The notes under the pieces are model-generated. The model was not told the DNA's origin. It did no database searches and saw only the letters and a program-made list of their open reading frames with translations. Position numbers and translations under genes: made by a program. Positions 1 through 7,293 of a stretch of DNA of 8,275 bases are shown in pieces. Numbering within the stretch: position 1 is the first letter of the stretch; every line of letters starts with the position of its first letter. The stretch covers positions 1 through 8,275 of the forward strand of contig CAZVQJ010000133.1 in NCBI GenBank assembly GCA_964629165.1, given 5' to 3'. This DNA comes from CAWVVV01 sp964629165 (GTDB lineage Bacteria > Verrucomicrobiota > Verrucomicrobiia > Opitutales > Oceanipulchritudinaceae).

Positions 1-95
1 CGCCCGCCACGGCGAGCGCCTGGATCGAGAGCTCCGCCGTGTAGAAGAGAGCGATGACTAGCACGGCCCCGAGATCGTATACGATCGCGATCGCC
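1..95 (-). other. Fragment of a membrane protein, possibly SecF-like (partial, both ends missing)
   Basis: Read on the - strand from about position 94 leftwards, this stretch has an open frame of about 31 codons with strong G/C preference in third position. It encodes a hydrophobic segment containing IVYDLGAVLVIALFYTAELS. The pattern (a Y-D or H-D pair, about 12 hydrophobic residues, then x-E-x-S and another hydrophobic run) resembles the C-terminal membrane region of SecF/SecDF protein-export subunits, where H-D-V-x-I-T is usual. The + strand frames all hit stops here (42-44, 55-57 and 59-61). The piece cannot be the start of the ATPase gene that follows, since it encodes none of that family's expected motifs. 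The SecF assignment rests on about 26 residues and is tentative; another polytopic membrane protein is possible. Confidence 0.35.
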
Positions 96-608
96 CTCGC
101 TCTCAAACCAAGTGTGGTCATCGCCGACGAACCGACGACGGCACTCGATGTGACGATCCAGGCCCAGATTCTCGAACTGATGAAAAGTCTCCAGGCCGAG
201 ATGGGAATGAGCATTGTCATGATCACCCATGACCTCGGCGTGATCGCCGAAACCTGCGATGATGTCGTTGTGATGTATGCCGGGCGTGTCGCTGAACGAG
301 GAACTGCCGATCAGATTTTCCACGATCCCCGCCATCTCTACACGCAGGGGCTGCTCCGCTCGATTCCCCGGCTCGATCATCCGCGCAAAACCCTCCTGCC
401 AACGATTCCGGGACTCGTCCCCAGCCTGCACGAAATGCCCGTCGGAGCCCGCTTTGCCCCCCGTTCGCCCCATCCCAAGGCGGCTGAATATATGGCTTCC
501 ACCGCGTTCCGCACCCATCGCCCCGGGCTCGCCGAGGTAGCGCCTGGGCACTGGGTCGAGGATGAAGCCGTGGTCCGGACCTGGGATACTCCCCCGCAAC
601 CGTCATGA
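54..608 (+). CDS. OppD/DppD-like peptide ABC transporter ATP-binding protein, N-terminally truncated
   Basis: This is one of the two cytoplasmic ATPases that power oligopeptide/dipeptide (or nickel) uptake; the substrate cannot be told from this piece. Numbering from the ATG at 54, recognisable sequence begins at residue 11 (IAIALALKPS). Walker B VVIADE is at 21-26, the D-loop TALD at 29-32, the switch histidine in MITHD at H59, and then comes the family's C-terminal extension ending in APGHWVED. Walker A, the Q-loop and the signature SGG-Q motif, normally about 150 residues upstream, are absent. An in-frame stop (42-44) lies just before the ATG, and residues 1-10 read through foreign sequence. 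The 184 residues compare with about 320-330 in full-length relatives. As it stands the product could not bind ATP normally, so it is either a contig-end artefact or a broken gene. The usual C-terminal cysteines are also missing. The stop overlaps the next start (ATGA), as expected for a D-F gene pair. Confidence 0.85.
   Translation: MTSTAPRSYTIAIALALKPSVVIADEPTTALDVTIQAQILELMKSLQAEMGMSIVMITHDLGVIAETCDDVVVMYAGRVAERGTADQIFHDPRHLYTQGLLRSIPRLDHPRKTLLPTIPGLVPSLHEMPVGARFAPRSPHPKAAEYMASTAFRTHRPGLAEVAPGHWVEDEAVVRTWDTPPQPS
82..93. repeat. Perfect 12-base palindrome at the inverted junction
   Basis: The sequence cgatcgcgatcg is its own reverse complement. To its right the + strand encodes the conserved ATPase segment IAIALALKPS. 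To its left the - strand encodes AIAIVYDLG. Both readings use the palindrome itself as coding sequence (Ile-Ala-Ile), so the breakpoint cannot be placed more finely than this element. Such shared inverted homology is what a template switch, a foldback or an assembly join would leave. Confidence 0.85.
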
Positions 609-1606
609 GCGCACCGTTGCTGCAGATCCGGGACCTGAAGATGCACTTCGCCGTCAAGGGTGGTGTCTTTCTTTCCGCAAAAGCTTTTCTCAAAGCGGTC
701 GATGGAGTCAGCCTTGATATCGAGGAAGGCGAAACGCTCGGCCTCGTTGGTGAATCAGGCTGCGGAAAATCAACCCTCGGGAAATGCATCGTCCGGCTCA
801 ACAAACCGACCGCAGGTTCCATCCACTACCGTGGCGAAGACCTCGCACAGTTGTCCAACCGGCGCATGAAGCCGATCCGACGCGACGTGCAGATGATTTT
901 TCAGGACCCGGTGGAATCGTTGAACTCCCGCCATACCGTCGGCCAGATCCTCGAAGAGCCGTTTGTCATCCACCGGATCGGGTCGGCCACCGAACGCCGA
1001 CGCCGGGTCGCCGAATTGCTGGAACGGGTGGGCCTGCAAGCGGACGCCGGTCGGCGTTATCCGTTTGAGTTTTCCGGCGGGCAACGCCAGCGCATCGGCA
1101 TCGCCCGGGCGATCGCCCTCAACCCGAAACTGATCATCTGCGATGAGCCCGTCTCCGCGCTCGATGTCTCCGTCCAGAGCCAGATCTTGAACCTCCTGCT
1201 GGACCTGCAGCGCGACTTCGGACTCTCGTTTCTCTTTATCGCGCACGACCTCGCCGTCGTGAAGAACATCTCCGACCGCATCGCGATCATGTACCTCGGC
1301 AAGATCGTCGAACTGGGCCCGGCGGAGGAGATTTTCCGCCATCCCCTTCACGCTTACACAAAGGCACTCATTTCCGCCATTCCGGTGCCAGATCCACGGG
1401 CCAAGAGCCGCCGCATTCTCCTCCGGGGTGACGTCCCCTCCCCGATTAATCCACCGGAAGGCTGTGCGTTTGCACGGCGCAGCTGGATGGACTGTCCGCC
1501 GGAATGGATCAACCGCCCCGGCGAGTTCAAGGAAGTCACCCCGGGGCATTGGGTCGAGGTGCACCCGGCAACGTTTGAAGGCTGGGAAAAACACTTGCAA
1601 AGCTGA
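605..1606 (+). CDS. OppF/DppF-like peptide ABC transporter ATP-binding protein
   Basis: This is a complete 333-residue ATPase, the second nucleotide-binding subunit of a peptide-type importer on the inner face of the membrane. Walker A GESGCGKST is at 49-57, the Q-loop glutamine at Q100 (MIFQDP), the signature FSGGQRQR at 156-163, Walker B LIICDE at 176-181, the D-loop SALD at 184-187 and the switch histidine at H214 (FIAHD). The oligopeptide-type C-terminal extension runs from about 245 to the end. The length is normal for OppF/DppF. The ATG overlaps the stop of the preceding subunit gene (ATGA), which fixes the start and suggests translational coupling; no Shine-Dalgarno is visible. Permease and binding-protein genes are not in the window and would be expected upstream of the D subunit. 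Of the four cysteines usual in the C-terminal extension, C287 and C297 remain, the R-C position is serine (RRS) and the last position is valine. OppF versus DppF, and the substrate, cannot be decided. Confidence 0.93.
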   Translation: MSAPLLQIRDLKMHFAVKGGVFLSAKAFLKAVDGVSLDIEEGETLGLVGESGCGKSTLGKCIVRLNKPTAGSIHYRGEDLAQLSNRRMKPIRRDVQMIFQDPVESLNSRHTVGQILEEPFVIHRIGSATERRRRVAELLERVGLQADAGRRYPFEFSGGQRQRIGIARAIALNPKLIICDEPVSALDVSVQSQILNLLLDLQRDFGLSFLFIAHDLAVVKNISDRIAIMYLGKIVELGPAEEIFRHPLHAYTKALISAIPVPDPRAKSRRILLRGDVPSPINPPEGCAFARRSWMDCPPEWINRPGEFKEVTPGHWVEVHPATFEGWEKHLQS

Positions 1607-1627
1607 TACGGTCGGCCCCCCCGCCCC

Positions 1628-3094
1628 ATGCCGACAGACTTCTCTCCCTATCGAAGCCGCCGCCGACAATTTGCTCTCGGCGCGGGCATCCTCGCCATAG
1701 CCTTGGCGGTCGTCGCGGCGAGCAGTCTCTGGAATTCGGCCCGTGACCGTGCCATCGTGCGCCAATCGGTCCCGGAACGGCCCAACCTTGCCGATTGGCC
1801 CCGCGAGTTTATCGTCCAAATCGACGTCAGCGAGCATGGCGCGCGGAAGGGAGACCATGCCGTCGGAGCCCTCGGCCGACTGGCGCAGCTATATCATGCG
1901 AACGGGTTCCACAACGAGGCCCTCCAGGCCTACGAGGGCCTGATCGATGTGCAGCCGGAGAATCCCCGCTGGCGTCATCTCGCCGCCCATCTCCTCGCCG
2001 GATACGGGCGCACCGACGCGGCCATCCCGCTTCTCCAGGAAGTGGTTGCCCAGGCACCCGACTACCAACCCGCCCGGCTCCTGCTCGCCGATACGTATTT
2101 CAAGAGCGGCGATTCCACAACGGCGAAACTCGTCTTCACCACCGTGCTTGAGGCGGATCCCGGCAACCCTCACGCCCTCCTCGCCGCCTCCCGGCAGATG
2201 CTCTCCGACGGGGATGTCCATCGCGCGCTCGCGAACGCCCGGAGCCTTTCGGAGAAACATCCCGCCTTCGGCCCCGGATGGACCCTCCTTGCCACCCTCG
2301 AAGCCGCACGGGGCGACGCGGAAGCAGCCGGCATCGCCCGGCGCCAAGCCCAGCAGCAGGCGCGTTCCACAAACCATCCTCCCGACCCATGGAAGGACGC
2401 CCTCGTCGAGGACTGCTACGATCCTTATCTGCTTTCCGTGGCGGCGGTGAACCCGCCCTACTCCGAAGATCCCGCCGCCGCGGTCCGTCTTCTCGAACGC
2501 GCCATCCGGATCGATCCGGAGAACGCCGTCGCCCACCGCCAGCTGGGGCGCCTGCAGCAAGGCCGGGGGCACCACGCGGAGGCGCGTCTGCACCTCGAAA
2601 CAAGCACCCGGCTCGCACCGACGGTCGCAGACGGATGGATTTTCCTGGTCCGGCTGCTCGAAGAGATGGAACAGCCGACCGATCGCGCACGCGTCCTTGC
2701 GGAGGGTCTCCGGCACTGTCCAGACTCCATGAGCCTGCATCTGGAACGAGGCAATGATCTCGTCCGCGCCCATCGCCTCGAGGAGGCTCTCAATGAATTC
2801 GAAGAAGCCCGCAGGCTGCGCCCGGAAGAGCCTATGCCGCTCATCCAGATCGCCCGTGTGCACTTGCACCGCGGAGACGTCGAAGACGGGATCGTCGCCA
2901 TGCGCGCCGTGCTCGAGGCGGTCCCGGAACATCCGCTCGCCCTCTCCACCCTCACCCTCCATGCGATCCAGACCGGCAACCAGACGGAAGCCCGGGACCT
3001 CCTCGCCCGGGCCCGGCGCCACGCGCGCATGCCCGAACAGGATCTGAACGACCTCACCCGAAACTTTCAGGAACAATTCGGCTCTTCCCCATGA
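1628..3094 (+). CDS. Membrane-anchored tetratricopeptide repeat (TPR) protein
   Basis: The 488-residue protein has a basic N-terminus (RSRRR, 9-13), one hydrophobic segment at about 15-34, and then a soluble domain that should face the periplasm (positive-inside rule). The soluble part is two arrays of degenerate TPRs with 34-residue period. The first has units near 78-111, 112-145, 146-179, 180-213 and 215-248. A linker at about 249-280 (PPDPWKDAL, then CYDPYLLS) leads to a second array from about 281 to 468. Typical TPR positions are visible, for example ALGRLAQLYHANGFHNEALQ and ERAIRIDPENAVAHRQLGRL. No catalytic domain is seen. TPR arrays bind peptides or proteins, so this is probably a scaffold; the partner is unknown. 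It starts 21 bases after the ATPase gene and is likely on the same transcript. The start is preceded by a C-rich tract with no Shine-Dalgarno, but it places the basic residues and anchor correctly. Confidence 0.85.
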   Translation: MPTDFSPYRSRRRQFALGAGILAIALAVVAASSLWNSARDRAIVRQSVPERPNLADWPREFIVQIDVSEHGARKGDHAVGALGRLAQLYHANGFHNEALQAYEGLIDVQPENPRWRHLAAHLLAGYGRTDAAIPLLQEVVAQAPDYQPARLLLADTYFKSGDSTTAKLVFTTVLEADPGNPHALLAASRQMLSDGDVHRALANARSLSEKHPAFGPGWTLLATLEAARGDAEAAGIARRQAQQQARSTNHPPDPWKDALVEDCYDPYLLSVAAVNPPYSEDPAAAVRLLERAIRIDPENAVAHRQLGRLQQGRGHHAEARLHLETSTRLAPTVADGWIFLVRLLEEMEQPTDRARVLAEGLRHCPDSMSLHLERGNDLVRAHRLEEALNEFEEARRLRPEEPMPLIQIARVHLHRGDVEDGIVAMRAVLEAVPEHPLALSTLTLHAIQTGNQTEARDLLARARRHARMPEQDLNDLTRNFQEQFGSSP

Positions 3095-3266
3095 CAGGCT
3101 TGGATCTAAAGCATTTCTGATACACGATGTTGATCCAGAATAAGCAAAGCTGATCCGACCGTGTGTTCAGATGGCATCGGTTAATCGTTGGCCAGCGGAG
3201 GCAGATTCGGTTGTTTTCATCAAGGGGCATGATACAGTGCCGAGTTTTCCTGGAGTCAGTTACTAC
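3095..3266 (+). promoter_or_regulatory. Intergenic region, probable promoter/control region of sucA-sucB-lpd
   Basis: This 172-base gap is by far the largest in the window and is visibly richer in A/T than its flanks. Its last 96 bases are 50% GC by hand count. It separates the transporter/TPR genes from the sucA operon, so it is the natural place for a promoter. I cannot identify a convincing -35/-10 pair; CAGAAT at 3136-3141 matches four of six positions of a -10 box but lacks a good partner. The hexamer TGATCC occurs at 3131-3136 and 3151-3156, exactly 20 bases apart, and TGATAC at 3118-3123 and 3230-3235. These might be operator half-sites. No terminator hairpin for the TPR gene is evident. 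Confidence 0.4.
3251..3255 (+). promoter_or_regulatory. Possible Shine-Dalgarno site deciding the sucA start
   Basis: TGGAG lies 11 bases upstream of the ATG at 3267, a slightly long but usable spacing. No comparable site precedes the alternative in-frame ATG at 3171. It is the only Shine-Dalgarno-like sequence before any start in this window. Confidence 0.4.
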
Positions 3267-6041
3267 ATGAGAAATCCCACATTTGCAACGCGTTGGAACG
3301 CCGATGTCATCGACGAGCAATACGCCCGATGGCAGGACGATCCGGCATCTCTGGACGCCTCCTGGCATGCGTTCTTCGAGGGCTATGCGCTCGCCGCCAC
3401 GGGTCGTCCCCCCGAAAACGGCCGGCCGGGCGGAACTTCCCTTTCCGAGGGGCCGCTCACTTCGAATGACGAGGAACGGGCGATCAAGCAGGCGCGTTTC
3501 ACGGGGGCGATTTACGCCTTCCGCTCGATCGGCCATACGGAAGCGGACGTCAATCCGCTCCTGCGGGAGGTACCTCTCAACCCGCGTCTCAGCCTGGAAC
3601 GCCTCGGGTTTTCGGAAGCGGACCTGGATGAGGTCTTCTGGACGGGCAACTATCTCGACGGCGTCCAGATGAGCGTGCGCGAGCTACTCGATTCACTGCG
3701 CAAGACCTATTGTGGAACGATCGGCGTGGAGTATCTCCATATCCAGGAAACGCCGAAACGGCGCTGGCTGCAGGCAGCGATGGAATCGTCCCGCAATCAA
3801 CCCAATTTCGACCGCAAGAAAAAGCACCGCTTTCTCGACCGCATCACCAAGGCAGAAGAATTCGAGCACTTCCTTCATACCAACTTTGTGGGTCAGAAGC
3901 GCTTTGGCCTGGAGGGTGGTGAGACGATCATCGCCGCGCTCGACTCGCTCCTCGAGACCGGACCCTCTCTCGGCGTTCACGAGTATGTCATCGGGATGGC
4001 TCATCGCGGTCGCCTGAACGTGCTTTCGAGCATTCTTCGCAAGAGCTACGAGTACATTTTCCACGAATTTTCCGAGAACTTCCAGCCCGACACCCGTCAT
4101 GGCGACGGGGATGTGAAGTATCACCTCGGCTTCGAGTCACTCGTCCACAACACCCGGGGCGAAGAGATCCGTCTCCACCTCGCAGCGAATCCGAGTCATC
4201 TCGAGGCGGTCAACCCCGTGGTCGAAGGGCGCGCCCGGGCCCGTCAACGGCTCCTCGACGACACCGAAGAGCGCAAGAAGGTGATTCCCATCCTGATCCA
4301 CGGCGACGCCGCTTTTGCGGGCCAGGGGATCGTCGCCGAGGTGCTCAACTTCTCCCAGCTTCCCGGCTATCGCACGGGCGGCACGATCCACTTTATCATC
4401 AACAATCAGATCGGGTTCACGACCGATCCCTCGGAAGCCCGCAGTTCGCAATATTGCACGGACGTGGCAAAGATGATCGAGGCCCCGATCTTCCATGTGA
4501 ACGGGGATGATCCTGAAGCCATGATCCTGGTTACGGAAATGGCGCTCGCCTACCGTCAGGAATTCAGCGGCGACGTCGTGATCGATATGTATTGCTACCG
4601 GAGGCACGGCCACAACGAGGCTGACGAACCCGCCTTCACACAGCCGACACTCTACAAGAGCATCCGCAACCACCCCACCGTTGTGGAAATTTACGGGAAA
4701 AAGCTGCTGGCGGATGGCGATATCTCGGAAGAGGAGATCAACGCCATCAAGGAGCGCTGGCGAGGAGGCCTCCGATCGTTTTATGATGAGATGAGACGCA
4801 AAGAAGCCAAAGGGGAGGTCATCATCGAAGCCTCGGAGGGTCACGTGGCGAGTTATCAACCGGATTACGCCTTCGAGGATGTCCGGACCTACGTCGACCA
4901 TGATGTTCTCGCCAAGATCGCCCGCGACCTCCTGCGGATCCCCGAAGGGTTCAATATCAACCCGAAGATCAAGCGCCAACTCCTCACAAAGCTCGAGAAC
5001 TTCCAACAGGATCGAGGCATTGACTGGGCGTTCGCGGAAGCGCTCGCCTGGGGCACGCTGATGTACGAAGGCCACAATGTCCGCCTCTCCGGGCAGGACT
5101 GTGTGCGGGGCACGTTCAGCCAGCGCCACGCCGTCTTCTACGACTCGAAGACGCGGGAGAAATACATTCCTCTGATGGAGATGGAAGACCGTCGCGGGCG
5201 GCTATGCGTCCACAATTCGCTCCTTTCGGAGGCCGCCGTGCTGGGATTCGACTACGGATATTCACTCGACTACACCAACATGCTCTGCATGTGGGAGGCC
5301 CAGTTCGGCGACTTCGTCAACGGTGCCCAGGTCATCATCGATCAGTTCATCTCGAGTTCGGAGTCAAAATGGCAGCGGGTGAGCGGACTCGTCATGCTTC
5401 TCCCGCACGGTTATGAAGGCCAGGGACCGGAGCATTCGAGTGCACGCCTCGAACGTTTCCTTCAACTGTGTGCGGAGGACAATATCCAGGTGGCAAACTG
5501 CTCGACCCCCGCGCAGTATTTCCACATCCTGCGGCGCCAGATGCGACGGGAATTCCGGAAGCCACTGGTCCTCATGACGCCGAAAAGCCTGCTGCGCCAC
5601 AAGGAATGCGTCTCACGCATCGAGGAGTTCACAGATCAGTGTTTCCAGTCCATCCTACCCGACGACGACGCCCCGAAGTCCCCCAGACGCGTCATCCTAT
5701 GTTCGGGCAAAGTCTATTACGATCTGATCGCTTATCGGAGAGAAGCCAAGATCGAGGATGCGGCGATCGTGCGTGTGGAGCAATTTTACCCGCTCAATGG
5801 GAAATTCCTTCAATCGATCGTCGGGGCCTATGGCAAAAAGGCGCCAATCGTCTGGTGCCAGGAGGAACCCGCGAACATGGGTGCATGGACTTTTCTCGCA
5901 CCGCAGCTTGAAGCCCTTCTGGGTCGGCGACCTCTTTATGCGGGTCGCATTGCCTCCGCCAGCCCCGCCGTGGGCAATCTTCACACGCACAAACTCGAGC
6001 AGAATGCTCTTCTCAAGGACGCCTTTACACTGGGCACCTGA
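3267..6041 (+). CDS. sucA: 2-oxoglutarate dehydrogenase E1 component (thiamine diphosphate-dependent)
   Basis: E1 decarboxylates 2-oxoglutarate and transfers the succinyl group to the lipoyl arm of SucB; it acts in the cytoplasm in the TCA cycle. With the start at 3267 the protein has 924 residues, close to the usual 930 or so. The N-terminal E1o motif (DEQYARWQDDPASLDASWHA, about 17-36) sits where it should. Further signatures are AHRGRLNVL (245-253), HLAANPSHLEAVNPVVEG (304-321), HGDAAFAGQG (345-354), NNQIGFTT (379-386), RRHGHNEADEP (445-455), SGQDCVRGTFSQRHAV (608-623) and LPHGYEGQGPEHSSAR (712-727). D347 and N380 are the expected Mg2+/thiamine diphosphate ligands and lie 33 residues apart, as in E. 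coli SucA as I recall it. An in-frame ATG at 3171 would add 32 residues, but they are unlike the family, show no third-position G/C preference (15 of 32) and have no ribosome site. sucB follows after 17 bases. Confidence 0.97.
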   Translation: MRNPTFATRWNADVIDEQYARWQDDPASLDASWHAFFEGYALAATGRPPENGRPGGTSLSEGPLTSNDEERAIKQARFTGAIYAFRSIGHTEADVNPLLREVPLNPRLSLERLGFSEADLDEVFWTGNYLDGVQMSVRELLDSLRKTYCGTIGVEYLHIQETPKRRWLQAAMESSRNQPNFDRKKKHRFLDRITKAEEFEHFLHTNFVGQKRFGLEGGETIIAALDSLLETGPSLGVHEYVIGMAHRGRLNVLSSILRKSYEYIFHEFSENFQPDTRHGDGDVKYHLGFESLVHNTRGEEIRLHLAANPSHLEAVNPVVEGRARARQRLLDDTEERKKVIPILIHGDAAFAGQGIVAEVLNFSQLPGYRTGGTIHFIINNQIGFTTDPSEARSSQYCTDVAKMIEAPIFHVNGDDPEAMILVTEMALAYRQEFSGDVVIDMYCYRRHGHNEADEPAFTQPTLYKSIRNHPTVVEIYGKKLLADGDISEEEINAIKERWRGGLRSFYDEMRRKEAKGEVIIEASEGHVASYQPDYAFEDVRTYVDHDVLAKIARDLLRIPEGFNINPKIKRQLLTKLENFQQDRGIDWAFAEALAWGTLMYEGHNVRLSGQDCVRGTFSQRHAVFYDSKTREKYIPLMEMEDRRGRLCVHNSLLSEAAVLGFDYGYSLDYTNMLCMWEAQFGDFVNGAQVIIDQFISSSESKWQRVSGLVMLLPHGYEGQGPEHSSARLERFLQLCAEDNIQVANCSTPAQYFHILRRQMRREFRKPLVLMTPKSLLRHKECVSRIEEFTDQCFQSILPDDDAPKSPRRVILCSGKVYYDLIAYRREAKIEDAAIVRVEQFYPLNGKFLQSIVGAYGKKAPIVWCQEEPANMGAWTFLAPQLEALLGRRPLYAGRIASASPAVGNLHTHKLEQNALLKDAFTLGT

Positions 6042-6058
6042 TCTCCCCGTTTTTTTCC

Positions 6059-7282
6059 ATGGCTACCGAAGTTAAAGTTCCCGCCCTCGGCGAATCGATC
6101 ACGTCCGGAATCCTCGCCGCCTGGCACGTCCAGGACGGGGATCAGGTCCAACCGGGCCAGGCCCTGTATGATCTCGAAACCGACAAGATTACATCAGAGG
6201 GCACGGCCGAGGTCGCCGGCGTCGTCTCCCTGAAGGTGGAGGAAGGGGACGAAGTCGAAGTCGGCGCGGTCATCGCACTGATCGACGAGTCGGCCGCCGC
6301 CGATCCCTCCACCCATGGAGACGAGTCGCCAAAGTCGGAAGCACCCGCAGGAACAGGATCGGAGAGAGCGCCGGAGGAAAGCCCTGAAGAGCCCGATCAC
6401 CCCGCCTCTCCGGCGGTGCGGAGAATCGCCGCCGAAACGGGAATCGATCCCAAGAGCGTGACGGGCACCGGCAAGGACGGGCGGGTGACGAAGGGGGACA
6501 TGATGGCCGCCGGAAAATCTGCCGACGAAAGGCCCCAGTCGCCGCAAACAACAAAAACTCCCGCCGGTCCGGTCACTCCCGAAGAGCGCCAGACGAGGAA
6601 AAAGATGACACCACTGCGCCGTACGATCGCACAGCGCCTTGTCGCCGCGCAACAATCGACCGCGATGCTGACGACCTTCAACGAGGTCGATATGGAGCCG
6701 GTCATGAGCCTGCGCAAGAAGCATCAGGAAGCCTTTGTCGCCAAACACGGGACGAAGCTCGGCTTCATGAGCTTCTTCACAAAGGCGGTTGTGCATGCCC
6801 TCCAGGCCGTTCCAAACGTCAATGCGCAGATCGAGGGCGAGGAGATCGTCCAGAATCACTACTACGACATTGGTATCGCGGTGAGCACACCGAAGGGGCT
6901 TATGGTCCCGGTCCTGCGCGATTGTGAGGCCAAGAGTTTCGCCCGGATCGAGCAGGACATCCTCACCTACGCACAGCGCGCGAAGGACGGGAAGATCACC
7001 ATCGACGACCTCCAGGGTGGTGTCTTCACGATCACAAACGGCGGCATTTTTGGCTCGCTGCTTTCGACCCCGATCCTGAACCAACCGCAATCCGCCATTC
7101 TCGGCATGCATACGATCCAGCAAAGGCCGGTTGCGCGCGACGGGCAGGTCGTGATCAAGCCGATGATGTACCTGGCGCTTTCCTACGACCACCGGGTGAT
7201 CGACGGTCGCGAGGCTGTCACCTTCCTTGTTCGCATCAAGGAGTCCCTTGAAGATCCGACCCGTCTGCTCTTCGATATCTGA
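6059..7282 (+). CDS. sucB: Dihydrolipoyllysine-residue succinyltransferase, E2 of the 2-oxoglutarate dehydrogenase complex
   Basis: E2 forms the core of the complex and moves succinyl from its lipoyl arm to CoA. The 407-residue length is normal (E. coli about 405). The lipoyl domain is at about 1-77, with the lipoylated lysine K43 in LETDKITSE. A flexible, acidic and Pro/Ala/Ser-rich linker spans about 78-113. The peripheral subunit-binding domain, which docks E3/E1, is at about 114-151 (PAVRRIAAETGID, then GTGKDGRVTKGDM). A second linker is followed by the catalytic domain at about 180-407, with the active-site motif SYDHRVIDGR (H378 and D382) and the typical TITNGGIFGSLLSTPILNQP at 324-343. 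The TITNGG-IFGS form and position after sucA favour succinyl- over acetyltransferase. It starts 17 bases after sucA, with a T/C tract and no Shine-Dalgarno before the ATG, and lies in the same operon. Confidence 0.97.
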   Translation: MATEVKVPALGESITSGILAAWHVQDGDQVQPGQALYDLETDKITSEGTAEVAGVVSLKVEEGDEVEVGAVIALIDESAAADPSTHGDESPKSEAPAGTGSERAPEESPEEPDHPASPAVRRIAAETGIDPKSVTGTGKDGRVTKGDMMAAGKSADERPQSPQTTKTPAGPVTPEERQTRKKMTPLRRTIAQRLVAAQQSTAMLTTFNEVDMEPVMSLRKKHQEAFVAKHGTKLGFMSFFTKAVVHALQAVPNVNAQIEGEEIVQNHYYDIGIAVSTPKGLMVPVLRDCEAKSFARIEQDILTYAQRAKDGKITIDDLQGGVFTITNGGIFGSLLSTPILNQPQSAILGMHTIQQRPVARDGQVVIKPMMYLALSYDHRVIDGREAVTFLVRIKESLEDPTRLLFDI

Positions 7283-7293
7283 ACCCTCTGCCC

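Noticed and set aside
2..61. A + strand frame of 19 codons ending at a stop at 59-61, possibly the tail of another gene
   Set aside because: Its codons show less G/C preference than the opposite-strand frame, and it gives no recognisable motif. The - strand hydrophobic segment explains the stretch better, though this alternative is not fully excluded.
770..1858. Long antisense open frame across the OppF-like gene and the start of the TPR gene
   Set aside because: It opposes a clearly recognised ATPase and shows no family motif. Long antisense frames are expected where third positions are G/C-rich.
1889..3076. Long antisense open frame across the TPR gene
   Set aside because: The + strand has a clear 34-residue repeat pattern and membrane anchor; the - strand translation is low-complexity Gly/Arg/Glu-rich shadow.
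3095..3113. Short inverted pieces (GCTT/AAGC, GGATC/GATCC) after the TPR gene as a terminator
   Set aside because: Stems are only 4-5 bases and no T run follows.
6042..6058. Seven T residues (6050-6056) between sucA and sucB as a terminator
   Set aside because: No hairpin precedes the T run, and sucB starts immediately after it; it is better read as part of a pyrimidine-rich leader.
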